A model generated the notes under the pieces. The model saw only the letters and a program-made list of their open reading frames with translations. It was not told the origin of the DNA and did no database searches. Positions 11,461-24,212 of a stretch of DNA of 64,000 nucleotides are shown here, piece after piece. The stretch lies in the NCBI GenBank assembly GCA_000934455.1, contig KN897626.1:1-64000 (forward strand). Reading direction: 5' to 3'. Within the stretch, counting starts at the first letter, position 1. The number at the start of each line of letters is the position of its first letter. Both the position numbers and the translations under genes were made by a program. The DNA is from Apostichopus parvimensis (Eukaryota > Echinodermata > Holothuroidea > Aspidochirotida > Stichopodidae).

Positions 11461-11849
11461 CCAACACACCTACCGAATCATATGGGAATTGCATTGCCTG
11501 ATGGGAACACTGCTCAGGCTTTCTTTGAACATGGTTCATCATATACTAAATGCTAATAGTAAACTTTTTTTTAGAAAAATATTTGTCCTTAATGTACATA
11601 TCAACTAAAAGCTTGTTATTGACTTGATTTTGGTAATATTTTGATGCGATACCAGCTAAATTACCCCCCAACACACCTACCGAATCATATGGGAATTGCA
11701 TTGCCTGATGGGAACACTTAGCAGGCTTTCTTTGAATATTGTTCATCATATACTAAATGCTAATAGAAAACTATTGTTAGAAAAATATTTGTTCTTAATG
11801 TACATATCAACTAAAAGCTCGTTATTGACTTGATTTTGGTAATATTTTT
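11436..11849 (+). repeat. 207-bp tandem duplication
   Basis: gatgcgataccagctaaatt starts at 11436 and 11643, and the copies stay alignable to ggtaatatt at their ends. Only scattered differences are visible, such as tgctcagg against ttagcagg, so the duplication is recent. It lies in intron 1. Confidence 0.92.
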
Positions 11850-13703
11850 GTCTAAATTATTTCATAACTATTAAATTTCCATGGCAATGTTAGACCAATG
11901 GCTTGAGTAGTCATGTGTCTTTTCAATGAAAAAGTTAATAAAATCTTGAAATTTGCATATTTGCCTTTTACATGTAATTGATACCAATATGAAAAGTATT
12001 TTGGGCGATAAATGTTGAGGTTCAAATTCAAATTCAAATTGATAACTTATATCTAGGAGAATCTCTTTGTAAAATTATCATTTTGCAGTCTCATTTTTAG
12101 TAAATTGTTGATGAAAATGAACAGAAAAGGCAGCTTTTAATTAAAGGAAAGAAACTTGTTGAATTGCTAGCTGACTGGAAATTGTGCATTTTTACCAAAC
12201 AATTTTGGAAAATGACCTCACTGTGTCAGGGAGCCTTATATACACCTTAGATTAGGAAGTCTGGAGTAGAACCAACTTTCAACTATTGACTTGCAGGTGA
12301 AGAAGAAAAATATTTAACAGGTTTTTCCGGTGAAGAGTTATTAGAATTATTAATTACTCTTTAATTAATAACACTTTGATAGAAAACAAATGTGATCAAA
12401 ATGTTATTGTGATCAAAACGATATATCTTTCTGAATATTGTTTGATTTGCCAGTTCTTGGCTGATCATTGTAGCCTCTGGACTCTTACTGAAAGTGTAAC
12501 TGTTACATAGGATATATACTGTGTGAAGTATACAGTATTCTAAGAGAGTTAATAGTACATACTGTAATCATGAACCTTGATCCATTATCCATGACGAACA
12601 GTATGATATGGACAAGCCTGACAATTGGGAGAGAAGGGGGGGGGCGGGGTGATGGAGACAACAGCCCCCAGGGCCATAGGTCAGCTAGGAACCAGAATAA
12701 AGAATAATGTATTCACATTTTCATAATATACCTACAGAACAGAAGACATAAAAAAAAAGAAGGGGGGGGGAGCAGGTGACATTGTCCCAGGGGCCCGATG
12801 TGGCTCTGGGTTCCCCTCCTGGCGGAAGAACTCGCAGTGGATTAAATACTTAATCCTATCGTTTGTATTCATAACAGTTTTACTGTTCCCTTTGAAGGAT
12901 TTCTTTTGGTTTTCGTCAAGAATGGTTGGAATTTTTAAACAAGACCCTTCTTGCATTCCTGCTGTCAAAGATAGTCTCAGGTTTTCCCCCGGTCACCTTA
13001 ACCCTTGATTTTAGTTTAATACCATCAAACATTTTAATCCTGTGACCTCAATAACTGAAAACAAAACTAAGCTATTAATGATGTAGAGGTGACATTGAGT
13101 GCTGCAGTTGATACAGTACAATTATATCACTGCTGACCCGGTCAAATTTACCACTGAAAAAAACTTTGAATTGAATCTCTCTCACTACTGCGTTTTAATT
13201 AATACCTCTTGGGCTAATTACTGTGTTATTTATATTGGGATCAACTTACGCTGTACAGGAATGCTGTGATTGTCAAATGTTCTGTGGGATTAAGAAGGTA
13301 GATATGTGTATTAAATGGGAAATTGCTGTCATGTACTCTACATTAAAGTTTGGTAAAAATTATTAAAGGTATGCTGTAATGACCCCAAATATGCTAGGTA
13401 TTCAAATATGGTCACCTTGGGTCAAAATTCTGAAACTGTTTTTATCACACCCTTCAAGTAAATTTTCTTCACTGGGACATTCATTCATCTTGTGTGTTCC
13501 TTAAAAATTTCTGAGAACAATTTGGAGAGTAAAAGACCTCCGGGAAAGTACTTTTTGAAAACTTCTAGAAATTATAGCATGCTCTAATTTAGGGCCTATA
13601 CTGACTACCTTTAAGATATGTTTTTTTTTTAAAGAAGATGGATTATAGCAGATGTAGCAATCATGTAGATTTTCAGCATGAAGAGTAGCTTTTGATGAGT
13701 AGC

Positions 13704-13770
13704 CATGATGAATCTTTCCATTATGAGTCTCTCCATGATGGGTCTTTTCATGAGGAGTTTTTCCATGATG
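13704..13770 (+). repeat. 15-bp minisatellite
   Basis: Four to five degenerate 15-bp units follow the pattern CATGATGNGTCTTTC. The frame is open across them but gives only a Met/Ser-rich artefact. Confidence 0.8.
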
Positions 13771-16700
13771 TGTATGTATTCTCTACCAAGATACATATTG
13801 CTGGTTGAAATACTGAATTTGTCAGAAAGTTGGAACTTGTCTACATTGAATTATACAAAGTTGATTTGGTTTAAAATTTGTTTTAGAACAGAATGGTCTC
13901 ACTTTTCCTCTTATATGCAACTAGCTTATAGCTATTAAGCTCTAATGTAAGTCTGATTTTACAGCATTGAACTGGAGAAGCAATCACTCCAAGTTATTGT
14001 TGCCCTGTAATTGGTATACATATTAAGGTAACCCCACATTGGATTTAAGGGAGATGTTCCTGCTAGGCCCCTTCTAGGTGTGGTAGAATGTCCATTAAAT
14101 TGATATTGATGTGTTTTGCAAACGAAGTACTTAAAGAGCTTGAGGTCATATGTAGTAGGCCTAAATTGTTTTAAATCTAGGGTAAGATCATGGCATAAGG
14201 ACATGTACAGTTGGTGTTATTTTTCACCGTTCTCATACTTTGTGGGCAGAAAATCATTTAATATTTCTGATAAGCAACTTTATCTATTTTATCATAAAGT
14301 TTGCAATAAAATGTTTTAATTTAGACCGAAGATTGGATGGTGGTGCAAACATGATTACTTTAGGAGGATTTAAATACAAAGAATTATATTTTGTTATGAA
14401 TTCAAATTTAAACTATCAATAAGAATTTATTAATATCTACATTGGCAATATGAATGTGCTTTCAGATGCATCTTTTGTTGATACTGGTTCAGATAATTCC
14501 TCAATATGCTGATAACTATAACACTGATATCATAGATATCATTGATATTGTTTTAAATTCTAATAGTTACTTATAGTATGTATAGTGCATATGCATATGT
14601 GCACTCTAATTGAAAGTGCTTTTACCTACACTTCCCCCTCTTCCTAGTCCTGCATCTCCCCCATCCTACACCACTCCCATCCTAGTCCTCCCCTCCCCCA
14701 TCCTAGTCCTTCCCCGCACTCTGTCCTGTTCACCATGGCATACAAACTAAAGTGCTTTCCACAATCAATTAAATCTTGAATAAAAGAAATTTAATCTGAC
14801 TGTAAAGAATGTCCACTATCAGTTTTCATCTTTTTAATTTAAAGGATTCTCTCTGATTCCTTTGTCAGAATGAAATGCCTTTCTTCTTAGCTGGCATACA
14901 TATGGTGGTGTATATGGTTTATTATGGTGGTGCACACAGTGCCCTGAGTAACTCAATGAGATTTGTGGTATTCGCTGTCCTGGTTGTAAACCCAGCAGGG
15001 TATTAATGAGTATGTCAAAAGTGAGTGCCCTGAAATTTTAGGAACTTGTTTCTTTGTACATATTGCTGTGGCTAGGTTGGGGTTGGTTTGCACATGTTTA
15101 AGTATACTGTTGATATCAGTATGTACAGTACAGTGTGAAGTGGACTTCAGAGATAGTTTGTGTGGGACCCCTTTCTAATCAAGAAAACAATTACTCTGTA
15201 ATGTGAATGCATGTTTTGTGTCAGCATTAGTTACTATCCTTGTAATCAAACTCCTGATACTGCTGTATATATACAATTATACTCCTGCTATTCTCCTCAA
15301 CCTCCTCCCACACCATGGACTCAAAGCATATGATCCTTTGTATTTGTTAGGTATGTCCCTACATGGCTTCAGAAATCTTTGGCCTAATTTCAATCTGTGA
15401 ACCTTGATAAAATGTTAATAGCTTCCAAATTTGTTATTGAAATATTTAACAATATTTAAATATTCTTAAGAGAAAGCAGTTAAGTGTAGGATCATTAGTG
15501 ACCAAGGCCAACATGTTTTTTTCAAAATTATTTTGTACTTGGTAGTCTGAAATGGTATGTTCTATTACCCATGTCATTGAGTCGGAGGGTAAAGAGATGG
15601 ACAGAGAGGGCCAGGAGGGGGAGGGGAAAGATATCACATGATTAGGACAGAAATATTTGAAAGGAAAGTACATAGAGGGTAGATAATCTAATGAGGATAT
15701 CTACTCATGTAGCATTGTTAACTAGCATTAAGTAATTGTACAATATATGAGAATGCCTTGAGAATGTTTAAACAGTATTTATCACTATACTGTACAATCG
15801 AATGCTACATGTACTGTATGTTGTTCGTATGTTAAATTAATACACATCTTGAACACATTTTAGGTGAACTGTTGTTACATACATACTATACAGTATACCT
15901 ACATCTAGACAGGACAGTGTTATCTAGGGTGGCTGTTTTATATCAAACCAGTATGTGAGCACTATCTGTGTTTATTTTAGTTATGATTTATAACACTGTA
16001 CCTTTATTGTGACGGTAGATCCCCAGGGCTTAAAGGTAAGGCCTGTTATAAACAGCTGTTTATACTCTGCAGTGCAACCATGCCTTAATTATCTACTGTA
16101 CACTGATTAGACGTTACCTTGATGACAGACATCAGCAACTGATGATGATGTCTGTGTTCCTGGGGGAGAGAGTCATAGTGGAGTGAAGAGTTTATAAACT
16201 GCATGAACCCAGACTATCCTAGAGTTACAAGTACATCTCCAAGGGGAAATACTTTAGGGAGAGAAGGGGGATATATTGGGAAAGATGGTGTTGGATATCA
16301 TAGGTATGGGTTGTTAGGAGGGTTATGGTGTACACTTTAGGTGAGGGGGGGGGGGGGTTAAGAGAGGAAGGGAAGAAGGAGACTCAAAAGGAAATGTTAC
16401 TAATGATGAAGAAATGGGACATTTTGTATATTGGAGGTGGCTCAAGATGAAGCTGAGTTGAGATGGAATTGGGATTTTCAAAAATCACTGCAATGCACAA
16501 ATAATAATTAAACAACAGCAAAGGAACACTGACTCTTTGCTTCAGTTATTTGATCATCTGTAAATTTTCACACAGTTGTAACTTCCTTGACATTTGTTTT
16601 CTCTTCAGAAGTTGTGAAGTTTTATTATATTGCTTTAATAGCAATGGATGTAACACTAATACACACAACTATTGCAAAATTAAATAAATGGGCCAGTAGC

Positions 16701-16907
16701 TCAAAATGCAAAATGCAAACTGCAAAATATCAAGAAAAGTACAAAAATCTACTTTCAGAACTTTCTGAGGTCAAATGCAGATATAGCCATTGATGTAAGA
16801 TGTTTGTTTCAGGATGAAGTCAGCATTATTCAAAACTGCGACACCAAATTTGATCAGTAAATTATTCCCAGCTCATGAATATTCATCAATCTGTATTTCT
16901 ATTATAG

Positions 16908-17030
16908 TCTGGAGATTGGATAGAAGTACAAGTTCAAGACATGAATCCAAAACTGACTGAAGTTGGTAAAACTCTTGAAGAAGCCGAGCGTTACCAACAG
17001 GAACATGAAGAAATGGTCAGAAAGATTGCG
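16908..17030 (+). CDS. CCDC141: CCDC141-like exon 2: start of first spectrin-like repeat
   Basis: The acceptor is tctattatag and the donor is ATTGCG|gtgagt; 41 residues, phases 0-0. It begins SGDWIEVQVQDMNPKL, corresponding to human CGKWVQLQLAESQPNL as remembered, and continues as a charged helix (LEEAERYQQEHEEMVRKI). The Trp near the start marks helix A of a spectrin-like repeat. Confidence 0.9.
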
Positions 17031-17557
17031 GTGAGTAGGAAGAGCTCTAAGCTGCTTTGACCTTCAAATGGTTGCCTTGTCCCTCCAAAGGTCATGAATA
17101 TCAATGAAGACAATGAATAAAATCCTCACTTAACAGTCTTCTTACAAGCATAGCACTCTCATTAGTTAGTCTTATATAGTCAGTGTTGCCAGGTACATAA
17201 GTTATAAAACTAACGCTGGGATTTAGCAGCGTAAACCGACATGATGTGGTATGGATATGGTCTATCACTTTAGTACTCTTCAAATGATAAATGATTGGAC
17301 ATGATGTTTTAATTACACAAAATCTGAAATATAATAAATAAATAAATGAAACTAAAATAAACAACCTAAACAGGGGTTAAGACAAATCGAAACATGATCA
17401 GTCATTAAAATACATAATAAATGATGAGTTTTCAGGTGGGACATAAACAAGCAGAAGTCTGTTTAAGATGAGTTGTTGGCGGTTGGGCATTCCATAGTCT
17501 AATGGATCCCAACCAGCTGCTTTCAGTTTCAGATAGTTGCTATTTAAATTATTTCAG

Positions 17558-17749
17558 GCAAAGCAACCAGAAATTGCCGCCCTTTTGAGCCAAGCAGACT
17601 TCAACATTTCGACACAACAATTTTACAATGACGTGTATGAAGCCATGGCCCACTCATTGGGAGAAGCTTGGCGTGATCTCAACAGACTCTTGGAGAAGAG
17701 GAAGCAACTGCTTGATGATGCTGTTAACTTCCACAAAAACATCAAAGAT
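17558..17749 (+). CDS. CCDC141: CCDC141-like exon 3: spectrin-like repeat 1, second half
   Basis: 64 residues, phases 0-0, AKQPEIAALLSQADFN to NFHKNIKD. The core YEAMAHSLGEAWRDLNRLLE matches human YDAMAETLGEAWAALVSMLE as remembered, the clearest family signature in this half of the gene. Confidence 0.93.
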
Positions 17750-18012
17750 GTAAGTATTTTAAGTATACCGTCTTCACGGAATTGCTAAGTTAGAAATAGT
17801 TTCGTCGATATTAACAGCATCTTGAAAGTTGTTCCTAACGTTGATGAATGCCAGATTACTTTTGGTCGGTTTAGAAACAATTTTACCTTTGTCAAGCACA
17901 TCCTTATTAGTCGTAAATTAAAAATGAATGTACATACTTGACAGTGACTGTGACAATTTTCCGTCAGCGGAGTCGGTAAAATTAATGGGGGTGTGAATAA
18001 TTTGATTTACAG

Positions 18013-18121
18013 GTTAGCGAACAAATGGATTCTGCTGCTGCGCAGTTTAAGGATCCTAGGATACCATCTACTCCAGCGGAAGTAGATAAATTGCTACAGG
18101 AACACGAAGATCTTAACCAAG
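18013..18121 (+). CDS. CCDC141: CCDC141-like exon 4
   Basis: The acceptor is tgatttacag and the donor is CCAAG|gtaaga. It starts in phase 0 and ends after one base of a codon. It encodes VSEQMDSAAAQFKDPR to EHEDLNQ, helix A of the second coil repeat (EVDKLLQEHEDL resembles the LLQLHEHHTKEL segment of CCDC141). Confidence 0.88.
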
Positions 18122-18702
18122 GTAAGAAAATATAAAGCTCCTTTCTTATAACCTTTATTGCACTGAGGGAAGAAAAGAGGAACAGACAAAACAACCCCCC
18201 TTCCACCCCCCCTTAAAAAAAAAAGCTCATCTGTACTCCCCCCAAGATTTTAAGTTTGGTTTGTTTTCCAAAAGTGCTTTCTGAGAGGTTATCCTGGGGG
18301 TGTTCTCCAATTAGGATGAGATGTTGAGGTTTGTACACTTAGCAACTTTGGCAGCAAATACAGAAATAATAATCTCTTATCTCATAATGTTGAAAACTGT
18401 GCATTCAAGCTTGGTTTTGATTGACTGAGGCATGTCCATATTAAGGTGCATTGGTGGGTTGTTAATTAAATTAAATGTAAGTTAAGTTTATATATTGTTT
18501 TCTTCAACAATATACAATATATACATGTAATTGATAAAATAATTAAAATATACATCACAGTTTTGAAAGGAAATATGACCCTTTGATTGAGAAAATGGAA
18601 ATAAGAATTTGTTATATCTAAACCCATTTGGCAAAATCGTAAAGCATGCCTGGTCCAATATTTCTCTTTTTCAACAATTGTTTTATTAATATCCCTATTT
18701 TG

Positions 18703-18943
18703 GTATGTATGTATGTATTTTAGATCCTCCTGCAAGCAGGAACTCTTGAAGAAGCCTCATTGGCTTATCAAAGCCACAAGCTGACCGAAGTCAGTCTCTT
18801 ACATTCATATTTAACGTCCATGATTATGAATTGTCAATTGTCAACAACTCTGTAACTGGACGACAAACATTAATCTTAGAGTGACTCAAACCGGGGACCT
18901 TATGATTGAAAGGCACCGGCATTAACCACTGAGCTAACACTCC
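18703..18943 (-). mobile_element. tRNA-derived SINE, minus strand
   Basis: Read on the minus strand it begins GTTAGCTCAGTGGTTAATGC. The A box TAGCTCAGTGG lies at 18936-18926 and the B box-like GGTTTGAGTCA at 18892-18882, separated by 33 bases as in real tRNA promoters. A non-tRNA body (about 18880-18720) follows, with a (CATA)n-type tail at 18703-18717. It lies just upstream of the exon at 18994. It is not a functional tRNA gene, because no closed acceptor stem is seen. Confidence 0.75.
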
Positions 18944-18993
18944 TATTTGTCCTAACACTATTTATCCTAACACTCCTATTTTGTTGTCTACAG

Positions 18994-19238
18994 ACCTCCT
19001 GTCAAAGTCGATTGCCGTAGTAACGGAAGGCCAGTCTCTCCTTGAAAAGATCAAAGAGCTTGGTGAGAATGCTCCTAAGGAGGAGACACAAGTGACCCTG
19101 GCAGCCTGCGGCGGAATTCAGAAAGCTGTGGAAGAGTTGATGCAGCGAAGGAAGATGCTGGAGGACTTGCTCTCTCAGAAGAGGAAACGTCTCAACCAGT
19201 TTGCGACGGTCGGTGAGCTGGACCAAGAACTGAACAAG
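18994..19238 (+). CDS. CCDC141: CCDC141-like exon 5: coil repeat 2
   Basis: Two bases complete the Asp codon begun in exon 4 and the exon ends in phase 0 before gtgagg. It encodes LLSKSIAVVTEGQSLLEKIK... and RRKMLEDLLSQKRKRLNQFA, a classic spectrin-repeat B-C helix pair with the RR..L...... pattern. Confidence 0.9.
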
Positions 19239-20071
19239 GTGAGGTGTAGTCCATCCTCTGCTGGGATGATATTAAGAGGATGGGAAGGGAGATCAAGAGT
19301 TGGAGGCAGAGTTGTTGAGAGTTGAGACAATCATGTCTTTAGTCTCCTTGTTTACTTTCTCCGCATTTATGAAAATGAGAATATGATATTCTTTATCCCA
19401 TATTTCCCAGGCCCCCTTCACATTTTCCAGGGCCCTCTAATTGATCCCAGATCCTGGGGGTTGTAGCCCTGTTTGATCCTCACACTAACTTGTCCAGGCC
19501 TGGTTGGAGGGGAATTCTAGGAGTACCAAAGAGGGTTTAGGAATTGGCTCGGGAGTGTAGGATTTGAAGGAAGAAATTGCTTGTGGAGAATGTGATGTTC
19601 TGTTGATTGTTTTAAGATACTTGAAAAGGTGATATAATCTGTATAGTCTGTTGCTGAATGATGAAATTGTAGAGAATCATAAAGACTTACTTATTCCGAT
19701 TAATAACCAAATTTAAACAATTTCTGGCATACTGTCTGTAAGAATGTGCAAATGTTGATATTTCTGGTGGAAAAAAGGAAAATTATCTTACTAAAATAAG
19801 TCATGTGACCTTTTGAAGTGTGAAAGAAAGATATGCAGTTTGATCTTATAAGACCTTATCTGACATTCTGCCATTCTTACTTGTAAAAGAAGTTGCATAG
19901 AGAGCTATGGAAAGGGTCAGAGGAGGATACAAATGGTCAAAGGAGTTACTAACTTGTTAGACTAGGGTCACCACTGGATTGGACCATGTGTAAGTTTCCT
20001 CTAGCTCACAAATACCACAAACAGCGATGTTCAGACTCTAACATGAGATGCATAATGTTTTCTTTGTCCAG

Positions 20072-20191
20072 GTCTCTGATTGGTTTGAGAGGGAAGGAGA
20101 ATCTTACCTCCAGAGGAAGGATATCGGAAGTGACCCAGGAGCAACAGAAGCTCTTATGAAAGAACATGACCAAGTTGAAAATGCTGCCAAG
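20072..20191 (+). CDS. CCDC141: CCDC141-like exon 6: start of coil repeat 3
   Basis: The acceptor is tttgtccag and the donor is GCCAAG|gtatga; 40 residues, phases 0-0. VSDWFEREGESYLQRKDIGS has the helix-A Trp. It ends KEHDQVENAAK. Confidence 0.9.
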
Positions 20192-20900
20192 GTATGATTA
20201 GATTCGCCTTAGAATTTCAACTCGTCCTAGTTTGTTGATACATGGATTGGTTTTTGGCTCAAAGTGTTTGTTAAGATCTGTTGTCATTTAGCCTTCTGTT
20301 GCATATAATTAATGGACCAGTAAAAGTCTGTTATGATATTATCCTGGTGTATGTGTTATGCAAACTACTGAGGTTTGTTGAAATTTGATTCCATCTATGG
20401 AAAGAAATGTTTGGAGCCTTTGTTCCTCGCAATTTCCAAGATATATATAGAAAGTGCCATATGGCCCATAGAGCACATGAATATAGCGTTTCCAGTATTT
20501 ATTGAAAATTAAATAAAAAGGTGATAGGGAACAAAACCTGAGGGAAGTACAGTTTTGGTTAGGAATAGAGATCATCAATAATGTATGTATGTAAGTATGT
20601 ACCAAACATCTGAATGACACAGTCTATCGGAAGAGGAAGCTGGCAGTGACCTAGAAATATGTCTGGAGAAGGGACAAAGGGAGGTAAGGGGGGGGGGGTG
20701 AGGTGAGGGGGATGGAAGATAAATTAAAAGGGAGGTTGCAATAGTGTATGTGTTAGATGGGATGATAGGCATTAAAGTTAGTAAATATTGTTGAATAACC
20801 AAACAATTAATGTAGAAACATTTCAGATAAAACCACATTCTCTTTTCAAAATTCTATCAATTATTATCATTTTTTGGCTTGTTATTTGTTGATTTTGTAG

Positions 20901-21092
20901 AAAGTCAGAGAGAGTGTAGACAGAGTTCTGTCAGAGTCAGAACAGCTGGAACATTCAGATCCCACAGCCACAGAGAAACTAAGAGACCAGACCAGAGCAA
21001 TCAGCACCCTCTGCGACGAATTCATGAATCGGCTGGACGACAGAAAGAGAACGCTGCAGGCCACTTTGGACTTTTACAACAACCACGATCTG
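20901..21092 (+). CDS. CCDC141: CCDC141-like exon 7: coil repeat 3, second half
   Basis: 64 residues, phases 0-0, KVRESVDRVLSESEQLEHSD to LDFYNNHDL. The 40 + 64 residue exon pairing repeats that of exons 2-3, as expected for serially duplicated spectrin repeats. Confidence 0.92.
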
Positions 21093-21199
21093 GTAAGTTA
21101 AAAAGTACTAAAATAAACTATAAAAATATCAACTTTGTAGAATTTAATCTTAATGCTGCACAGAAAGTTAATTAGGAGGACTTTGGAATGGAAAAGAGT

Positions 21200-21262
21200 A
21201 TAAAATTGTAAGCTAGAAAGAGATCTGAACCAAAGACCTCTTGCACACTTGGCTATCACATG
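21200..21262 (-). repeat. Degenerate tRNA-like SINE relic
   Basis: On the minus strand there is TAGCCAAGTG (21255-21246) and GGTTCAGATC (21231-21222), resembling Pol III A and B boxes. The spacing is too short (14 bases), so part of the head appears lost. Confidence 0.35.
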
Positions 21263-21436
21263 TGCACTTTCCACCAATCAGAGTAGTTTAATACGTAAAT
21301 TTTGCATATCTCGTAAGTATGATAACCAATGGTATAGGACCCTTATATCCAATTCTAAGAAATCAGTCAAATGTTAGCATTTTCAATACCTTAAAATATT
21401 GCTATTTCAACGTTTTCTATAATGTTCATTATTCAG

Positions 21437-21643
21437 GCAATGAATTACCTGAATCGATTGGATGTTCAGTTATCTAACCTGCCCCAAGACCCTCACGCCC
21501 AGGCACAGAGGGTCTCCCAATTGGAGAGCGCTATCCCAGAGATCACCACTCCCGTTGCTCGTCAAGGGAGTGCCCTGCTCTCGAGAGTTGGAAGGAACGC
21601 CCCTGGAGCATTTGGAATCGAAAAGAGACTTCAGGAAATGCAT
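21437..21643 (+). CDS. CCDC141: CCDC141-like exon 8
   Basis: The acceptor is attattcag and the donor is ATGCAT|gtgagt; 69 residues, phases 0-0. It begins AMNYLNRLDVQLSNLP and contains RQGSALLSRVGRN, which parallels GQALLSRIALP of the SESTD1-like gene. This is consistent with both belonging to one spectrin-repeat subfamily. Confidence 0.92.
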
Positions 21644-22517
21644 GTGAGTGTTTTGAGAGTAAATTGGTAGTAGAAAGTAAAAAATCTGGAATAAGGCCGG
21701 TTCCAATCACTTTTAAGTTATAATTTGGAATAATTCCGGTTAAGAGTTACGGTTATGAACATGAATTTGACAGTTACATTGGTATCTCGTTCAAAGGTTA
21801 AATTGTAAGGAAGGAGAAGAATAGTTTGTAGTTAACTGAATATGGTAATCCTTGTACAAACATGTGAATAACTATTTACATCATCATTATGTGACCGTAC
21901 TTTAAAGCAGTGCAGTAGAGAGAGTGTAGATGTGTTTTGACAAGGAAACATGTCTTGTCTTAAATCATCAGTATGTTATTGCACCTGTGTAGACATTAAC
22001 GATTAACATTCCAGGAGCACGATTGGTGAAATGAGCGCTTGAGCGCAGTCAGAGGTGGAAGTACCACGTAACAATTCTGAAATGGATTGCAATTAATGGA
22101 AAAGTACCTAATAAATTAATGTATAGAGATTATGATGGGCTGGTGATTAATTGCTCTTAAGGCTTTCTAGTGTGGCAAAAATTCCCCTTAAAAGTGTTTG
22201 TATTTACAGGAGAAAAGTCCACAGAGCCTTCAGAAATATTTATCCATTTTTGAGTTTAGGTTGTTATATACCAACTAATTAGTGGCCATTTTGGTAGCAT
22301 CAAATTCAAGCTTTATGTTTGAGCATTGCATATATATATATTGCATGTTTTTCTTTTAATATTTATTGGGTTTAAATGTGTTAAAGAAATCCACACAATG
22401 CTGAGAGAGACAATCAGGTCTTTCTTGTTTTTATTTTTTATGCATTTATAGAGTCCTACATACACAATCTTGCTAGTTATTTCTAATGGATATTACATTG
22501 TAAAACAGTTTTAGTAT

Positions 22518-22572
22518 CCTTGAAGAAGATCCTGGTAGGATCGAAACGTCAGGCCAACTTACTTTTACACAT
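22518..22572 (+). ncRNA. Hammerhead-ribozyme-like repeat motif, copy 1
   Basis: tgaagaa, GATCC/GGATC stem, GAAAC and GTCAGGCC are followed by aacttacttttacac. Copy 2 at 56482-56535 is the near-identical reverse complement. The core around the expected CUGANGA differs at the first bases here. It is intronic and probably part of a dispersed repeat. Confidence 0.45.
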
Positions 22573-22615
22573 TCTCTTACACAGGCTCTCTAGTGGATAA
22601 TCAGTTTGCTAACAG

Positions 22616-22646
22616 TTTTATTTTATTTTTATTTTTATTTTTATTA
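22616..22646 (+). repeat. (TTTTTA)n microsatellite
   Basis: A short array of ttttta/tttta units. Confidence 0.9.
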
Positions 22647-22719
22647 TCCTTACAGCGAATAATTTAGTGTCCATAATTTGCATAGCAGTTTTGAATTTTG
22701 CATAGCAGTTTTGATCACT

Positions 22720-22855
22720 CTCAAATTTGTCTCTTATAAAATGCTATATTTCCTGTGTATAAAACTACTATGCATCTTGATTCTTTGCACTTGTGTAGCA
22801 ATTGCCCATTTTGCATAGCATTTTGCAATGCATTACCTAGATGAATTATTCCCTT
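22720..22855 (+). repeat. Diverged dispersed repeat, copy B
   Basis: Related to 11330-11460: it shares atttgtctcttataaa, tagcaatt and ttttgca in the same order. Just upstream, ttttgcatagcagttttga is itself repeated (about 22676-22712). Confidence 0.5.
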
Positions 22856-23283
22856 CCTTATATAACACAAGAAGTATCAGAATGATTCGTTAACATTGGT
22901 GGAAATTTAATACAAACTAGATCGTGTGATAAATGTGTTTTTGGAAAGTAAATGAAGCTGTGTAACCACTATTGGAAGTAAATTTTTGCTAGATAATACC
23001 AATTGAAACGAAATAGGTGTTTTGTCATTTATCTACACACCATTCCTTTCTGTCTAACATTTTTCTGCGTACATTTCTGTTATACAAGTATTCCCCAACT
23101 TTTCCAGTTATATCATGAATGAAACTACAAACTGAAACAATACTTTCATTCGTATAAAAATCAGGCTTAGAGAAGGACTCCAGAGAGATTCAAAGTATTG
23201 GCCAGGTTGTTCATGTTGGTAATTTTGTATTTGTGTGAATGTCAAACACAATTTTTAATTCGGGTATATTTTGTTTCATTTAG

Positions 23284-23496
23284 GACAAAGCTCAAGAACT
23301 GGAAAGCAAGTGCCACCCAGAGAAACCGCAGAAAGCATCTCTCAGAGCAACGTTCAATGACAAGCACCGTAACATGGTTGAATGGATGGTGAATGGTGTC
23401 GATCCTTACCTGGATGCCAATAATGACATGGGAGATGACCTCAAGACCTCATCTGACTTCAACGACGGACACCAGCGAGTCCTTGGTGACTTGAAG
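23284..23496 (+). CDS. CCDC141: CCDC141-like exon 9
   Basis: The acceptor is tttcatttag and the donor is TTGAAG|gtacat; 71 residues, phases 0-0. DKAQELESKCHPEKPQ leads into NMVEWMVNGVDPYLDANNDM, a helix A with Trp that starts the next coil repeat. Confidence 0.88.
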
Positions 23497-24212
23497 GTAC
23501 ATCAAGTTGATACTTGGGATCCCCCACCCCCTATCCCCATTAAGGTATCCCCAAGGTCCTCATTAAGTTCTTCCCTGCCTATGAACCAGAGATCTGCATC
23601 AATCTTGCTCTTAATTTAAAGAAATAGTCAGTAGTGCTGAAAATAATCCCAGCTATATAGGTTTGTCATCAAACAGTATTTGAAAGGAAGGCAAGGGTTG
23701 TATTACAGTTTGTGAACTATGCAAAACATCCATACAAGGCATTGACAATTTCAAGCAAAGAAAAGACATTGTATTCTCAACATAGAAATGTTGTCAACAT
23801 AAAAGTATAAAAGATCATTTATACTATCTATGGACCTGTTTGGATAAATTCCAAACAGGGAGCAGTACTAGTTGTGATAGCAATGTTGGTGATTTGCAAA
23901 AACATTTTGCCATGGCGACATGTCCTCCCGCTTCCCCCATTGTTAACGTTAATTTGAAATCTCAAGGGATTCTGTGCTAATTCGGTTAGCATGAAGCCAT
24001 TTGCTATCAAGTTAGGTTGTGAATTCTTTTTGAGGTCTAGGTTTTGACTGTGCCATTTAATTATTAAAGTATTCAGTTTTTAGTTACTGGCCAGTCTCAT
24101 CTTTTAAGTTTATATTTTATTTAATTTTTAATTAATTTAATTTAATTAATTTTTAATTAATTAATTTTAAATTAAGTTAAATTAATTCCAAAATGATCTT
24201 CTTGTAAATTAG

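Larger units (their letters stand above)
10592..16907. other. First intron of CCDC141-like gene, 6.3 kb
   Basis: A long AT-rich intron, the usual place for regulatory elements. It contains the 207-bp tandem duplication (11436-11849), a 15-bp minisatellite (13704-13770), C- and G-tracts, and a diverged dispersed repeat (about 11330-11460). No supported exon lies inside. Confidence 0.6.

Noticed and set aside
18881-18940. A functional tRNA gene
   Set aside because: The A and B boxes are present, but no proper acceptor stem is seen and a SINE body and tail follow.
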